64,000 nucleotides of DNA from Bettongia penicillata ogilbyi (GCA_023548195.1 JAJHZJ010000756.1:310001-374000); one strand, 5' to 3'; shown: positions 22,344 to 33,685, numbered from the stretch's first letter. A program made the numbers and translations. The notes: a model not told the origin generated them from the sequence alone.

Positions 22344-22797
22344 TATGCTTTGATTTGCATTCAATTCTTTTTCTGGATGTGGATAGTATTTTCCATCATG
22401 AGTCTTTTAGAATTGTCTTAGATCATTACATTGCTGAGAAGAGCTAAATTGTCAAAGTTGGTCATTGCACAATGTTACTGATACAGTGTATGATGTTCTG
22501 GTTCTGCTTACTTCATTCAGTATCAGTTCATATAAGTCTTTCCAGGTTTTTCTGAAATCCACCTGTTCATCATTTCTTACGGAACAATAGTATTCCATTA
22601 TATTCATATACCACAATTTGTTCAGCCATTCCCCAATGGATGGATATTCCCTCAATTTCCAATTCTTTGCCATCACAAAAAGAGCTGCTATCAATGATCT
22701 TTTTCCCTTTTTTATGATCTCTTTGGGATACAGAATTGGAAGTGGTATTTCGGGGTCAAAGGGTATGCATGGTTTCATAGCCCTTGGAGCATAGTAT
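22088..22797 (-). mobile_element. L1 3' end, 5'-truncated, hosting HAL1
   Basis: Minus-strand L1: ORF2 C-terminus (FDPEIPLPILYPKE, ALFVMAKNWKL, GEWLNKLWYMN) at about 22,500-22,790, then 3' UTR containing a (GA)n at 22,275-22,340, then TTGAGTTC(T)A...; it continues at 19,296 beyond the HAL1-like insert. Frameshifted within the C-terminal block. A 5'-truncated dead copy. Confidence 0.88.
22262..22340. repeat. (GATA)/(GA)n in L1 3' UTR
   Basis: GATA units, then (GA)n. The same 3' UTR position carries (GA)n in the L1 at 58,335-58,875 and only a few GA units in the L1 at 11,452. Confidence 0.95.
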
Positions 22798-22799
22798 AG

Positions 22800-23080
22800 G
22801 GACCTTTTTCCTAGGGGAAGAGGTGCAAGGCAAATGTCCTTAACTTTGGTTCTCCTTTGAGGGTTCAATTTCTTCCTTGAGTCTTACAGAAACTTCAAGA
22901 CAATTTCCATAGTCTGGTGCTAGCATGATGGGAACTGAAACAAATTCACTCACCCACATAAGAGTAAGGGCTTGGGCACTTTCCATTAGGTGAGAGGAAA
23001 ATGAAAAGATCTTGACCGTTTTCTGTTTCGGGGATCCTTTTGTGGGTCACATATTGCTGTGTATCTGACTAACAGAAGAT
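22800..23080. other. No recognised feature
   Basis: Apparently unique sequence between an L1 and a SINE. Confidence 0.35.
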
Positions 23081-23084
23081 CAGA

Positions 23085-23345
23085 ATAAATCTGGGTGGCA
23101 TAGTGGATAGAAACTCGGTATCAGGATGACATGAGTTCAAATCTTGTCTCATACGCTTAATAACTGCATAATTCTGGGCAAATGTCAAGCTCTCAGATTT
23201 ATTTTCCTCATCTATAAAATCAGGAGTTAAAAAATAGCACCTACCTTACATTGCAGGTGTGAGCATAAAATTAGATATTTGTAAAGTACTGTCCAAAGCT
23301 TAAAGTAAAACATAAATATTAGATATCCCCCCATTAGAAGGAGAA
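23085..23345 (+). mobile_element. CORE/MIR SINE
   Basis: 'ctgggtggcatagtggatagaaac', then 'catgagttcaaatcttgtctc', then 'ttattttcctcatctataaaatc' and a 3' half 'gtaaagtactgtccaaagc'. Confidence 0.8.
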
Positions 23346-23349
23346 CTCC

Positions 23350-23435
23350 TTAAGGATACCACCATGTTTTTGCCTTTCATTACATCCCTGTGGTAGTGCC
23401 TGGTACAAAGTAAGCGCTTAATAAATGCTTGTTGA
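23350..23435 (+). mobile_element. L2 3' end, split by L1
   Basis: 'gaactccttaaggatacc', then 'gtagtgcctggtacaaagtaagcgcttaataaatgcttgttga' is the L2 terminus. After the L1 (23,436-24,134) the tail appears again as 'aataaatggttattgactgactg', i.e. a TSD plus the remaining tail. Confidence 0.8.
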
Positions 23436-24134
23436 TATGCCCAAAGGACTATAAAAATGTGCATACCCTTTAACCTAGCAATATTTTTTCTATCAGATCA
23501 TCAAAATGGGAAAAGGATCAACATGTACAAAAATATTTATAGCAGCTGTTTTTGTGGTGACAAAGAACTGGAAATCAAGGGAATTTCTATCCATTGAGGA
23601 ATGGCTAAGCAAGTTGTGGTATATGAATGTAATGGAATACTATTGTGCTATATAAGAAAGGCTGAACAGGTGAACTTCAAAAAAACATGAAAAGTCTTAC
23701 ATGAACTGATGCTGAGTGAAGTGAGTAGAACCAGGAGAACATTATACATGGTAACAACCACAGTGTGTGAGGACTGTTTTTGATAGACTTAGCCCTTCAC
23801 AGCAATGAAAGGACCTAAATAAAACATTTCCAAAGGACTCGATGCAAAATGCCATCCACATCCAGAGAAAGAACTCTAGAACTGGAATGCTGAATGAAGC
23901 AGACTCTTTTCTCTTTTGTTATGTTTTGGTTTAGTGTGACTTTCCTCATGGTTTTTCCCATTTGTTTTAATTCCTCTATGCAACATGACTAATGTGAAAA
24001 TGTGTTTAATAAGAATGTGTGTGTAGAACCCATACAAGATTCCTTGTTGTCTTGGTGAGTGGGGGGAAGGGGAGAAAATTTAAAACATATGAAAGTGATT
24101 GTTGGAAATGGAAAACAAATAAATTAATTTTAAA
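23436..24134 (+). mobile_element. L1 3' end, 5'-truncated, plus strand
   Basis: Carries the ORF2 C-terminal region ('caaaaatatttatagcagctg...aagaactggaaatcaagg', encoding KIFIAAVFVVTKNWKS) and a 3' UTR ending 'aaataaattaattttaaaaataaa'. Flanks AATAAATGCTTGTTGA (23,420-23,435) and AATAAATGGTTATTGA (24,135-24,150) match at 14 of 16 positions, an aged TSD. The target is an L2 tail; the insertion point TT/AATA fits the L1 endonuclease preference. Confidence 0.87.
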
Positions 24135-24164
24135 AATAAATGGTTATTGACTGACTGAAATTTC

Positions 24165-24780
24165 TTGATTAATTTCTGAGCCAGTTTTGCCCAGGGTTAG
24201 TCTCACAAAAGAGTAATAACACTTTACTATTCCCCCTCCCTCCATCTCAAAGATGACAGCTCAAGAACATGACAGTAGCAGTGAATAAAGAAGCAACAAA
24301 TGCAAGCTTCAGAAGTATAATAGGAGCTTCTGAGGCATAGCCCAAGTGCATGACACTTTTAGAGCAGCCATCACAAGAGGAATGGTGCAACACTTGAAGA
24401 CAAGAAGCAGTAAGATGCAACTGGCTGCCAGGAGAGGGAGCAGGAAAAGATGTTGCAATCTCAATGATCCTTCCTTACTCAGGAACATGAGTTTTTTGGG
24501 AAGGTCCCTTTCCCTATCATCATGAGAGTCTGACAGAAATCTTATCCCTATGTGTAAAGCTAAGATTAATTGTAATACTTGATTTTACTTGTTATTTACT
24601 TTGATATTCTGTCTTAATTAATGCTTTGCTATTTGTGGTAATGGTGCAGTATATTGGCAGAGAATTCATGAGTAAGATCATAAGTGATTTGCATAATCAT
24701 GACTACTCAAAACACCTCACTAAAACTGAGGTTCAAGTGCAATCCAAGTTACATTAATAATATTTTCTATTTTTATATTA
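24165..24780. other. No recognised feature
   Basis: Apparently unique; a (CTTC)n of about 35 bp closes it at 24,781-24,816. Confidence 0.35.
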
Positions 24781-24814
24781 CTTCCTTCCTTCTTTCCTTC
24801 CTTCCCTCCTTCCT

Positions 24815-25460
24815 TCCTCAAACATTTATTAAGTGCCCACTATTATGTTAGGCACTAGGAAGTGTACAAGGTTTAAACAAGACCTATCTCTACCCCTCAT
24901 TGAGATTATAGTTTAGGCAAGGGACAAGACACAAAATTAGAAGGATATGTAGATAACTTTTATGCATGATATTACATTTGCATTAGACAAATTGCAATTG
25001 CATTGGAGAGGTACAAAATAAAATGTTATGAGAAATCTGAGGGAGAAAGTCATCACTGACCTGAGGGGAATGATAAAGGAATTTGGCTTTTAGAGGGTGA
25101 ATAGGAATTCAACTGGAAAGGAAGAGAGGGAGTATATTCCAAGAATAGGGGGGGAAAGAAGCATGAGCAAAAATAATTTCTGGGTGGCAGAGAATAGGCT
25201 AGAATGAAGAATGAGTGGAGAAACTATAGAAATTGGATGACACCATACTGTGAAGAACCTTAAATGATTGGCAAAGAATTTAAAATTGACTCACTAAGCA
25301 ATGGAGAGCCAGAATTTTTTTTTTAAATCAGAGTTAACAAGATCTAGGCATAGGAAAAATCACTTCAGCAGTGATAATAAGGGTGAGATAGAAGGGAATG
25401 ACAATCCATGAGAGCTGATGAGGTCACTGAGAGAAAATGTAGAGATGAGAAGAGAGTTAG
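24815..25460 (-). mobile_element. L2 LINE, antisense
   Basis: Starts with the reversed terminus 'aacatttattaagtgcccactattatgttaggcac'. It continues as 'ggcaagggacaagacac', 'gtgaagaaccttaaatgattgg' and 'aaaaatcacttcagcagtgataataagggtgagat', typical reversed L2. Confidence 0.7.
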
Positions 25461-25464
25461 GTTA

Positions 25465-25570
25465 AGCTCAATATGAAGAAAAATTTCCTAGGAATTATTA
25501 CTGTTCAAACGTGGAATGGATTTCCTTAGAGGTTCATGGATTCCCCCTAGAAAGAGATCTTGAGGAAGGT
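25465..25570 (+). mobile_element. CR1/L3 3' end
   Basis: 'aatatgaagaaaaatttcctaggaattattactgttcaaacgtggaatggatttcctta' matches the CR1/L3 3' region 'atgtcaggaaaaacttcctaacaatcagagctgtccaaaagtggaatgg'. Confidence 0.65.
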
Positions 25571-25815
25571 AGGTGGTAGGGTAGAGAGAGTGCTAGGCCT
25601 GGAATCAGGAAGACTTGAGTTCAAATCTGGCCTCAGATAAATATTCTGTGTGACCCTAGGTAAGTCACTTAACCTCTATCTTCCTTAGTTTCCTCAAATG
25701 TAAAATGGGGATAATAATAGCACCTACATCCTAGGGTTGTTGTGAGGGTCAAATTAGATAATATTTGAAAAATGCCTAGTACATAGTAGGTGCTTAATAA
25801 ATGCTTATTTACTTT
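25570..25815 (+). mobile_element. CORE/MIR SINE, complete
   Basis: 'gtgctaggcctggaatcaggaagacttgagttcaaat', then 'gtgtgaccctaggtaagtcacttaacc', then 'aaaatggggataataatagcacctac', then 'catagtaggtgcttaataaatgc'. One of the best preserved SINEs in the window. Confidence 0.9.
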
Positions 25816-25859
25816 CCTGAGACAGAGGCTAAATCCACTTCTGTGGATCTTTCAGAGGG

Positions 25860-26240
25860 GATTCTTTTTTCTTTTTTTTTTTTTAAATAATACATTTTTA
25901 TCGATGACTTTTGTGTTTACATCACAACGATTTCTGGAGAGAAAAAACCCAACACCCCCACCCCAGAATGAATGCTCCTTTACAACAAAGAAAAACAATC
26001 AAAATGCCAAGTGCAGTGACAGGGTCTAATAATGTGTATGACATTCTGCCCTCCTCCCTCTCCCACCCCAACCCCACCTCAGTTGCATGAGGAGGGAGAT
26101 ACTGTTCAGAGTCTGTACTCTTGGACCTCCATTGGCTTCTCAGCTACCCCGAGTTTAGCTTCCTGTTAGTAATCTTTTCCACTCATGTTGTTGCAGTCAC
26201 TGGGTATTTTGTTCTTCTGATTCTGCACCCACCCCCTCAG
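25860..26240 (-). mobile_element. Unnamed retroelement 3' end
   Basis: Starts with a 15-nt T-run (poly-A of a minus-strand insert), then 'aataatacatttttatcgatgacttttgtgtttacatcac'. I recognise the wording as repetitive in marsupials but cannot name the family. Confidence 0.4.
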
Positions 26241-26402
26241 TCGGAGTCTTCCTCCCTCCCTTCAAATTACCATATGTGTGTGAGCATGTCTATGTATTAT
26301 ATGCCTATGTGTATATATACATATAATATGTATATGTACATATTCATATATACATATGTGTGTATATATACCCTATATTCATGGATTCATATATGGATAT
26401 AT

Positions 26403-26574
26403 CCCTATCTGAAAGTAAACTGGAAAACAATGTCTCCCAAACTGGGATGTAATAATAAATGAGCTAAGAGATGCAAATGCACTTATGAGCTCTCTGTCCT
26501 GTTTCCCACAGTGATTATTCCAGAAACATTTTCTTCCCTCATTCCTCAGCTACACTCTAATTCCTAACATTTTC
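26403..26574. repeat. Inverted repeat, left arm
   Basis: The reverse complement of this arm matches 27,206-27,382 at roughly 90% or better by eye, with one 5-bp gap; most differences are transitions. Arms end sharply at CCCTATCTGAAAGT and AATTCCTAACATTTTC. See the right arm for context. Confidence 0.93.
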
Positions 26575-27205
26575 CATATATCCATATATGAATATATCCA
26601 TATATATCCAAATATATCCATATACATATATAAACATATATGTGTGTGTGTATATATGTAAACATATGTAAAAAATGCAAGGTAACTTGAAAGTGAGGGG
26701 ATAGGAAGTTATCAGCTTCAGGGGATGGATGAATCAGAACTTATATATACTTACATATAATAGGATAGCTATAACATAAATATAAATAAATATGTACATA
26801 TAGAATGTAATATAAACACAATTAGATATATACATACACATATGTATGTATACACATGCACACAAAGTAATTTGAAGGTGAGAGTAGGAAGTCATTAGCA
26901 AGGAGAAATCAGAATATATATTATATATATATACATACACACACATATATATGTATACAAAGGTAGCTAGATATAGCTATATATGTACATAATGATTACT
27001 CTAAAAGACTATTAAGTTCTTTGAGAGAAGAGAATGTTTCATTTTTGTTTTTGTATTCCAAGCACCTAACACAATGCCGAGCACATGGTAGGTTCTTAAT
27101 AAATGTGTGATGATGAACTGATTCTGATACAGGGAGGACAGTGCAGAGATTAACGAATGGAGGAAGGGATTCGAGGAGGTTCATATTAGATGGCCTCAGT
27201 CTGCT
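26575..27205. repeat. AT-rich spacer of the inverted repeat
   Basis: 631 bp of (CATATA)/(TGTATA)-type low-complexity sequence. It holds two direct copies of a unit beginning GTAACTTGAAAGTGAG (26,681) and GTAATTTGAAGGTGAG (26,867), each followed by 'taggaagt' and 'atcagaa', and an L2 3' tail at 27,000-27,115. Confidence 0.85.
27000..27120 (+). mobile_element. L2 3' end
   Basis: 'ttaagttctttgagagaagagaatg', then 'ttgtattccaagcacctaacacaatgccgagcacatggtaggttcttaataaatg': canonical L2 terminus. Confidence 0.75.
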
Positions 27206-27382
27206 GAAAGTGTTAGGAATTACAGTATAGCAGGGGAATGAGAGAAGGGAAGAAAATGTTTCTGGAATAATCGCTGTGGGGAACAGGACAGAGAACTCAG
27301 AAGTGCATTTGCATCCCTTAGCTCATTTATTATTACATCCCAGTTTGGGAGACATTATTTTCCAGTTCACTTTCAGATAGGG
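27206..27382. repeat. Inverted repeat, right arm
   Basis: Partner of 26,403-26,574. The arm sequence is not one of the repeat families recognised in this window, so a local inverted duplication is more likely than two independent insertions. Beyond the arm the sequence continues as a MIR-like 'gggaaactgaaactcaatcc'. Confidence 0.93.
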
Positions 27383-27384
27383 AA

Positions 27385-29215
27385 ACTGAAACTCAATCCA
27401 TGGGGCTAAGCTAGAACCTGGGACTCCATTACTGTTTACTGCCCTGCCCCCAAGTCACTGTTGTCTCAGGATGATAAATGTATTTAAATTTGTACAGGGC
27501 TTTGAGCTCAAAGATAAATTCAAGGTTTTGTAATTATCTTGTCCCCTCCAATTTCCCTCCCCCTGCTCCCCACCACACACACACCTGGAAGTGGGATGGA
27601 ACCAGATCTGCGGTTCTTATTAGACTTGATTGGGCTTAAAGTCTTAATGAGCTTCAGCAATCTGGTATTTTCCTCTTGTTTGTGTTGGAAGCTGCTCTTT
27701 TAATTCAGAGCAGGAGAGGGAGAAGGAACTGAATGTTAACAGCACACTTCAGAGAACTGAAGGAGAGCAGGGAGACAGAACACTCCTCAGCATGCGTGAA
27801 AGGAAGCCAGGGTTTGACACAGGACAGGATCCATTACTCCTGGGATGCTCTTGGGAGTCAGCTCTGGATCTCTGACAAGCCTCCTCTGGGGACAGAGCGT
27901 GTCTCCAGACCTTTCTGATGTTAGTTAGAGAAGGGATGTTTCTGGCCTCATTGACAGCCCCAGGGCCAGTTTAGCTGGCAGGCTGAGCTCAGCCAGAAAT
28001 GACAATGAAGGAGAAGAAATCTGTTACAGTTGTCCCAAGAGGAAAAATTTTCCTCCTACCCGAAGGTGGGGAATTCTGAGTTATATCACCAATGAATCAG
28101 TTAGTATAGCTTTTAAAAACAGTTATTTCTATTCAGTCTGGGATGAGTTATGATGTAAGATGGTCTTGGCCAGAGGCAGGAGAATGGACTTGAGGCGGGT
28201 GATACTTTGAATACTTTAAATGGGGCATCTTCTGCGGACTTAGTGGAGAGGAGTTGACTTGGATTAAATTTCTTAGAGTTCAGGGTCATGGGATAACCTC
28301 AGTGTAAAAGTTCTTTCTATCCATTCACCAACTTGGGGCAACTATCTCTTTAAGATATATACTCAAGGCAGCAACACGACAAATCCACCATTTGTTCACC
28401 CAAGAGGTTTTCTGATTATCTGAAAGTGGACCAGGAATTAGAGAAACATACCAAATATCTTCACCAGTGACAGATGGGTGAATTCCAAAAATCTCTGTTG
28501 GGTAATTCTGGGAGGAAAGATGCCATTTTACCTGGAGCCACAAAGAGAGAAGCTTATGCTAGAAACCACCTGACCCAGGGAGAGTCTCAGATTCTAGATC
28601 TACCTGTCCTCCCTGTGCTACTCACTTTTCCCATGAAAAGATTACATGAGACTCAAACTGTACAGATAGTAACATATCTGTCAGGGTTTATCAACACAAT
28701 TCTCTATGGAGATTGGCATAGGACCCAGTAGGGCTCAATCTCAGTGACTGAAAGTTGTGGGAAGTGAGTGATCTCACCCTATTCCTTTAGTTTTCAATTA
28801 TCTCCATACTCTTGAAAACAGAGTTTTTACTGAAGGGGTTACTCTTGATCCTTCAGGGTTACATACTTGAAAATCCCTTCACCCATGAATCCTAGTCACT
28901 TTTTTTCCCTATATATGTGCTCTAGCCACACATACGTTACACATGTGCCCTTCAAATATATGTGAGCCTCTTTCCACGTGTTCCATACATATGTCAACTC
29001 CTCCCAGAGATGGTGTATATGTCTGTGGGTTTGTTTATGGGGAAATTTTTTTTATTGTTTTGCTAACAAACCATTCAATTAAATACTTTTATCTGAATTA
29101 TCCTGTCCTCTAGTTGACTAGCAAAAGTAAACATATGGGTGAGGATTTGTATATGTGAACTCACAAAATATATTGAACTTGGGGACCCATTGTGAGTTGG
29201 AGGGGTGTCCCCAGC
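27385..29215. other. Mostly unique DNA
   Basis: No convincing repeats or exons. 27,605-27,690 (around 'cttattagacttgattgggc') is unique-looking and could be a conserved non-coding element. 28,325-28,730 holds small overlapping open frames without recognisable domains. Confidence 0.35.
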
Positions 29216-29217
29216 AT

Positions 29218-29440
29218 GTTCTCTCTTTCTTTCTATCCATTCTATCTTTTTTGGCTCTCTCTCCTTCTCCTTCCCTTCCTGCCTCAGGTTCTCCTTTCCT
29301 CTCTCACCTTCCTCCTCTTTCCTCCCTTCTTTCTTTTCTCCTCTCCCCTTTCCTCCCAATCTCTTTTACCCTTTCTTCTTTCTCTCCTCTTTCCCTATTC
29401 TTCTACTCTTTCTCCTTCCCTTCCTTTCCCCCTCCTTTAG
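29218..29440. repeat. Polypyrimidine tract
   Basis: About 220 bp almost wholly C/T on the plus strand (imperfect CCTT/CTTT). The three overlapping Ser/Phe/Leu-rich open frames here are composition artefacts. Confidence 0.9.
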
Positions 29441-29649
29441 GGCCAACCGAAAAATTATAAGAATATCATGTAATATATCATAAAAATACCTTTAACAAAG
29501 ACAAATAAACCCTACGTCTTCCAGCTTTTAGATGCTAGCTGACACCCTGATGAAGACTTGGTAGCACCATACTAACTTCCCTACAGCCCAATCACCCTGC
29601 CTTCCTTGTGTAAAGCCCCATCAGAACGGGGATTGGGACTTATAGAGAC

Positions 29650-29860
29650 CTCAGGCAATAATGATAACTCCTATTTTACACTACCCTAAGATTTGCATGT
29701 CTCTTAATAATAATTTTATTAGGTTGATTGTGCTAGTATTCACTGCCCTATTATACGGATAAGAAAATTGTGGCTAGGAGAGTTTAAGTGATCTGCCTAA
29801 GATACTAATAATTATCTAAGAAAGGACTCAAAAGTCAAACTTTCTGACCTCAAATCTCAT
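29650..29860 (-). mobile_element. MIR-type SINE
   Basis: 'aataatgataactcctattttacac', then 'ggataagaaaattgtggctaggagagtttaagtgatctgcc': reversed CORE-SINE, diverged. Confidence 0.6.
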
Positions 29861-29869
29861 CCAATTAAA

Positions 29870-30290
29870 TTCAATCTAGCACAATCTAGCTATTAAGCTC
29901 CTACTATTTGCAAAACATTGTGCTAGATGATGGGGCAAGAGGCAAAATGAACAATAGTCCCTTTCCTCCAGAATTGTAGGCTCATAGATTTAGATCAGAG
30001 CTTACATTTTGCTTGGGGGATACAATATGTAAACAAATACATGATAATTTGAAGAGAAAGGTGAAAATACAAACTAAGGAAATCAAGAAAGTCTTCCATT
30101 AGAAAATGGTGCATGAACTAAGCTTTGAAGGAGGCAAGAGATTCTAGGAGATGGAAGTGAAAAGGGAATGCATGAACTAAGTTTTGAAGGACGCAAGAGA
30201 TTCTAGGAGATGGAAGTGAAAAGGCAATGCATCATAGGCAGGAGCACAGCCTGTTCAAAAACATGGAAGCAGTAACTGAATTATTGACTT
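29870..30290 (-). mobile_element. L2 LINE, antisense, with internal tandem duplication
   Basis: Reversed L2: 'ctcctactatttgcaaaacattgtgctagatgatgg', then 'ttgaaggaggcaagagattctaggag', then 'ggcaggagcacagcctgttcaaaaacatgg'. Contains two adjacent 59-bp copies (30,111-30,169 and 30,170-30,228). Confidence 0.7.
30111..30228. repeat. 59-bp tandem duplication, two copies
   Basis: Each copy begins GCATGAACTAAG and ends with GGAAT or GCAAT. They differ at three positions by eye (C/T, G/C, G/C), so the event is younger than the L2 that contains it. Confidence 0.95.
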
Positions 30291-30640
30291 CATGGAGTAG
30301 GAAGTAGACCAGTACATTGCTCCATCCACCATGCCACCTTTTTTCTCCAAGGTGTCTCATAGAATTCTTGGGATATAATGACCACTGAAGAATAAATGCC
30401 CAATGCATCGGTACATTCCATATTCTCGATCTTTCCCATCACTTCTGTGTAGGTTACTGGGAGTTCAGATGGGATGGACACATAAGAAACTGAGGATGGG
30501 TCATATTTACTGTTTTTAAGGTCTTCAGAGGCTTCTATTCCTAGCTCCCCCTTCATTTCCTGATGCTGGTTTTGTGGGAATCAACTTCTGTCTGCTCAAA
30601 TCATAATTATCTTGAATGCATGGGAGATATATGTGGCTAT
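30290..30640. other. No recognised feature
   Basis: A minus-strand 88-codon frame (30,290-30,556) has no recognisable domain. Confidence 0.35.
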
Positions 30641-30644
30641 CCAA

Positions 30645-30840
30645 AATAGGAGTTCTTGAGCCAGGGTCCATGAATTTTTTAGATGATAGATAGATAACTA
30701 TATTTCAATATAATTGTTTTCCTTTGTAATCCTGTGCATTTTATTTTATGCATTTAAAGATATTTTTCTTATAAGGGGTCCATAGACTTCGCCAGAGCAG
30801 GACCCCCCAAAAATAAAGAAGTCCTGATTCAGGGGTACAT
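30645..30840. mobile_element. hAT-type MITE
   Basis: 'gagttcttgagccagggtccatgaattttttagatg', then 'ataactatatttcaatataattg', then 'tataaggggtccatagacttcgcc' follows the layout of short mammalian hAT elements (…gggtccatgaa…ggggtccat…gacttc). The 3' inverted terminus is worn. Confidence 0.55.
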
Positions 30841-30844
30841 ATTT

Positions 30845-31320
30845 GGTGTTTATTTCTAAAGGTGATCTATATGATAAAGGGTTCAGCTGCCCTGTTGATT
30901 ATAGCTAAACAAGAGCTGTCTAAAGAGTGAGGTTTCTAGTTGGCAACTCTGTCAAGGACTCTTTTGATGAGGCATCGTAAGTTTTGGGTCTCTTCTTCAA
31001 AATTTTACACCAGCAGTTCACCTAGAGCTGATCAGCTCTGAGAAACTGATTCTTGGTTAACCCTACCCAAAATTTATAGACCAGGATGCCAACTTACTCA
31101 TTTACCTTCAAGATAGACCGTAGATTAGGGCTGCTATTAGTCATGTCAATAGGACTCACCTTCTGATGGGTAATTTCACTCCGGAGATCAAATCACAAAA
31201 CGTAGGAAGTTGTTCAGTAAGGACAGAATCAGAACAAAACTGCCACCGCCACACCCCTTCCTCATAAGAAGCAATTTACAGTTTCCTTGATGACAATGTG
31301 TCTTTAGAGAGAGGAATAGA
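30845..31320. other. No recognised feature
   Basis: Apparently unique sequence. Confidence 0.35.
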
Positions 31321-31324
31321 GAGG

Positions 31325-31550
31325 AGAGAACATTAATTAAACAACTATGATGTGTTAGACACTGTGCTAAGAACTTAACAAATGTTTCATTTGAGCCTCA
31401 TAACAAGGTAAGTAATATTATTAGCCACATTTTACAGTTGAGGAAACTGAGACAGATAAGAGACTCATCCAGTGTTACATGGCTAGTAAGTAGCTAAGGC
31501 TGGATTTGAACTCAGGTCTTTCTGAGTGCTATCTCCAATGTGCCAGCTAT
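31325..31550 (-). mobile_element. MIR-type SINE
   Basis: 'atgatgtgttagacactgtgctaag', then 'acattttacagttgaggaaactgagac', then 'tacatggctagtaagtagctaaggctggatttgaactcagg': almost complete reversed CORE-SINE. Confidence 0.85.
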
Positions 31551-31554
31551 TGCT

Positions 31555-32475
31555 ATGGCCTATGGCTAACAAACAAATAAATGCTTTCCATTTCACAGTA
31601 TGATTCTAAGTTCCTTGTAGATTCAGGAGTCTTTTCAGTAACACCTTTGCAAAAGCCCTCCTGGAGTTGGGGAGGAGGGTAGGATATTATTCTACAAAGA
31701 ACACCCTCTTTGTGTAGATATTTTCCACCCATTGACAACCTTATTTATAGACTCCTGGATGGAGACACCCTGGTGTCCAATCACTTGAGTGATTGGCTCT
31801 AATTCCTATTCTGCTCCTGCTTTGATTTCACTTTGGTTTCTCAGGGCTACTCCACTGATGCCACCAACCTTGAGCAGCTAGGTTACATAGTGGCCAGTGA
31901 GTCAGGCATGGTCACTGACCCACCCTTGTAGACAATGTAGACCACAGGTGTAGGCTCTGTATCCTTTCTCTCCATCTCTTCACACTGGCAGCCTTGAGGG
32001 GTTTTCCAGAAGGGAGTCCAGCCATGGCTATGACCACACTGCTACAACTCAAATTCTCAGTGCCCTTGGAGTAATTCTGGTGTGTGTGTGTGTGTGTGTA
32101 TAGGTGTGTATTTACAAGCATACCCTCACTACATACCACTAGAGCTTCTGAGCCTCAATCAGTGTGCTTACCATTTACAGAATATCAATCTTATTACTTC
32201 ACTGACTCTTAAACATGAAAGTATTCATCAAATGAGAGGGAGAATGGAAGACTAACCATGTAATATTAAATAATTAATTAATTCTTGAATAATTTTTTAA
32301 TTAATTCCTAAACATGTAACTTAACAGAAAGTGAAAGCCGAAATGATCAGAATGTAACAGTTCATTTTAAAATCTGGGTCATACAATCTCATCAATGCAC
32401 AGAATACCATGAGTGGGTACACACTTATAGAAACTTAGCAAGGAGCCACATAAGTAGGGGAAACCATGTGCCTGA
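31555..32475. other. Mostly unique DNA with short (GT)n at 32,078-32,099
   Basis: No repeat family or exon recognised apart from the microsatellite. Confidence 0.35.
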
Positions 32476-32479
32476 GGCA

Positions 32480-32740
32480 ATTCACAATCTGGACAGTAGA
32501 ACTAAACATCTTCAGCCTAAAGAAGCCAAGGTCTCCCATTGCATCCTGGGCCATCTCCAGTCATCCTGATGAATATCTGATCACTGGATTCAGATGGCTC
32601 CAGAGGAAAAGTGAGGCTGGTGACCTGCACAGCCCTCCCTCACTCAAATCAAAGTCAAATATAAGTCATGTCATCATTTCTCTGATGGCGTGGTCTTCTT
32701 CAGAAATGAAGGATAAACACAAGAAGAAAACAATGTGAAC
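32480..32740 (+). mobile_element. RTE-tailed SINE
   Basis: 'gccaaggtctcccattgcatcctgggccatctccagtcatcc', then 'gtgaggctggtgacctgcacagccctccctcactcaaatcaaag', then the tail GGTCTTCTTCAGAAATGAAG at 32,692-32,711. That tail closely matches the RTE 3' end at 48,474-48,493 (GGTCCTTTTCGAGAATGAAG). Sibling copies are at 44,618 and 59,315 (minus). Confidence 0.82.
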
Positions 32741-32744
32741 AGAA

Positions 32745-33685
32745 GTCAGATGCTTGTCAAAGCAGCTTTTCTATCAGGTCACTGAAGCACTATCAAGCTC
32801 TTTTTTTTTAAATCGTATGGCCACCCATCTTGACAAAGTTATGAGAAAGAGTCACACTCTTTCAGTGTCAAATAGTTCCTTTAATCAGGAGAACTGCCAA
32901 ACTCTACAGATGTTCTCTAAGGCTTTGAGTCCTTCTTCTTCTCAAGTTAGTGGTAGGGTCATGTAATCTTTCCCCAATCAGCTCTTCAAACAGGAAGGGA
33001 TTCTGTTTTCTCCAATCAATTTTCAGTAAAGCCATATCTGTTTTCCAATCATGACAGCCATCAGCAAAGCAGATGTAAAACCTTTCTTTCCCCTCTCTTT
33101 CTACCTTTCAAACTACAGAGGCTGATAAAGGGTAATTGGGAGACCTGGTCAAGGTTTCATTTCTCAGGGCAATGCTGCTTTTTTCCAGCCAGTCAACTCT
33201 GAAGCAATAGGATTCTTCTAATCAATATTGTTCCAAAAAAGCAGCTACAAAATCTGCTTTTACATCCAATGTCTTATGGACTGCCTTCTGTCAGCATCTC
33301 TCTTTGTTTCTTATGTCCTCGGTTCCTGATTCCTCCTGTGCTCAGGATTTCCTGCTTTTACTTTCATCTGATCATCTCCTTACCACTCCTATAGTTTCTA
33401 ATGTCTCAAATCAGGGCCTCCTCATAAGGAATGATCTATACCTATATAATGATGTTAAACTAAAAAAAACCCTTAAATTTCTATAAGTTGTGATGACCCC
33501 AAAAATCCTTATATAATAACCACACAGTCCCCAAGCAGTTATTTGATGTATAATTTCTCAGTTATAACCTTTGAAATTCTGAAAACACTCCTATATAAAT
33601 GAGCTGATGGACCACGCTACCCTTTAGCTATCTTAACCCACAATTCCAGAGCACTACCCAGTGCTATCCAGATCTCAAAGGAGAG
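32745..33685. other. No recognised feature
   Basis: Apparently unique; short open frames only. Confidence 0.35.
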
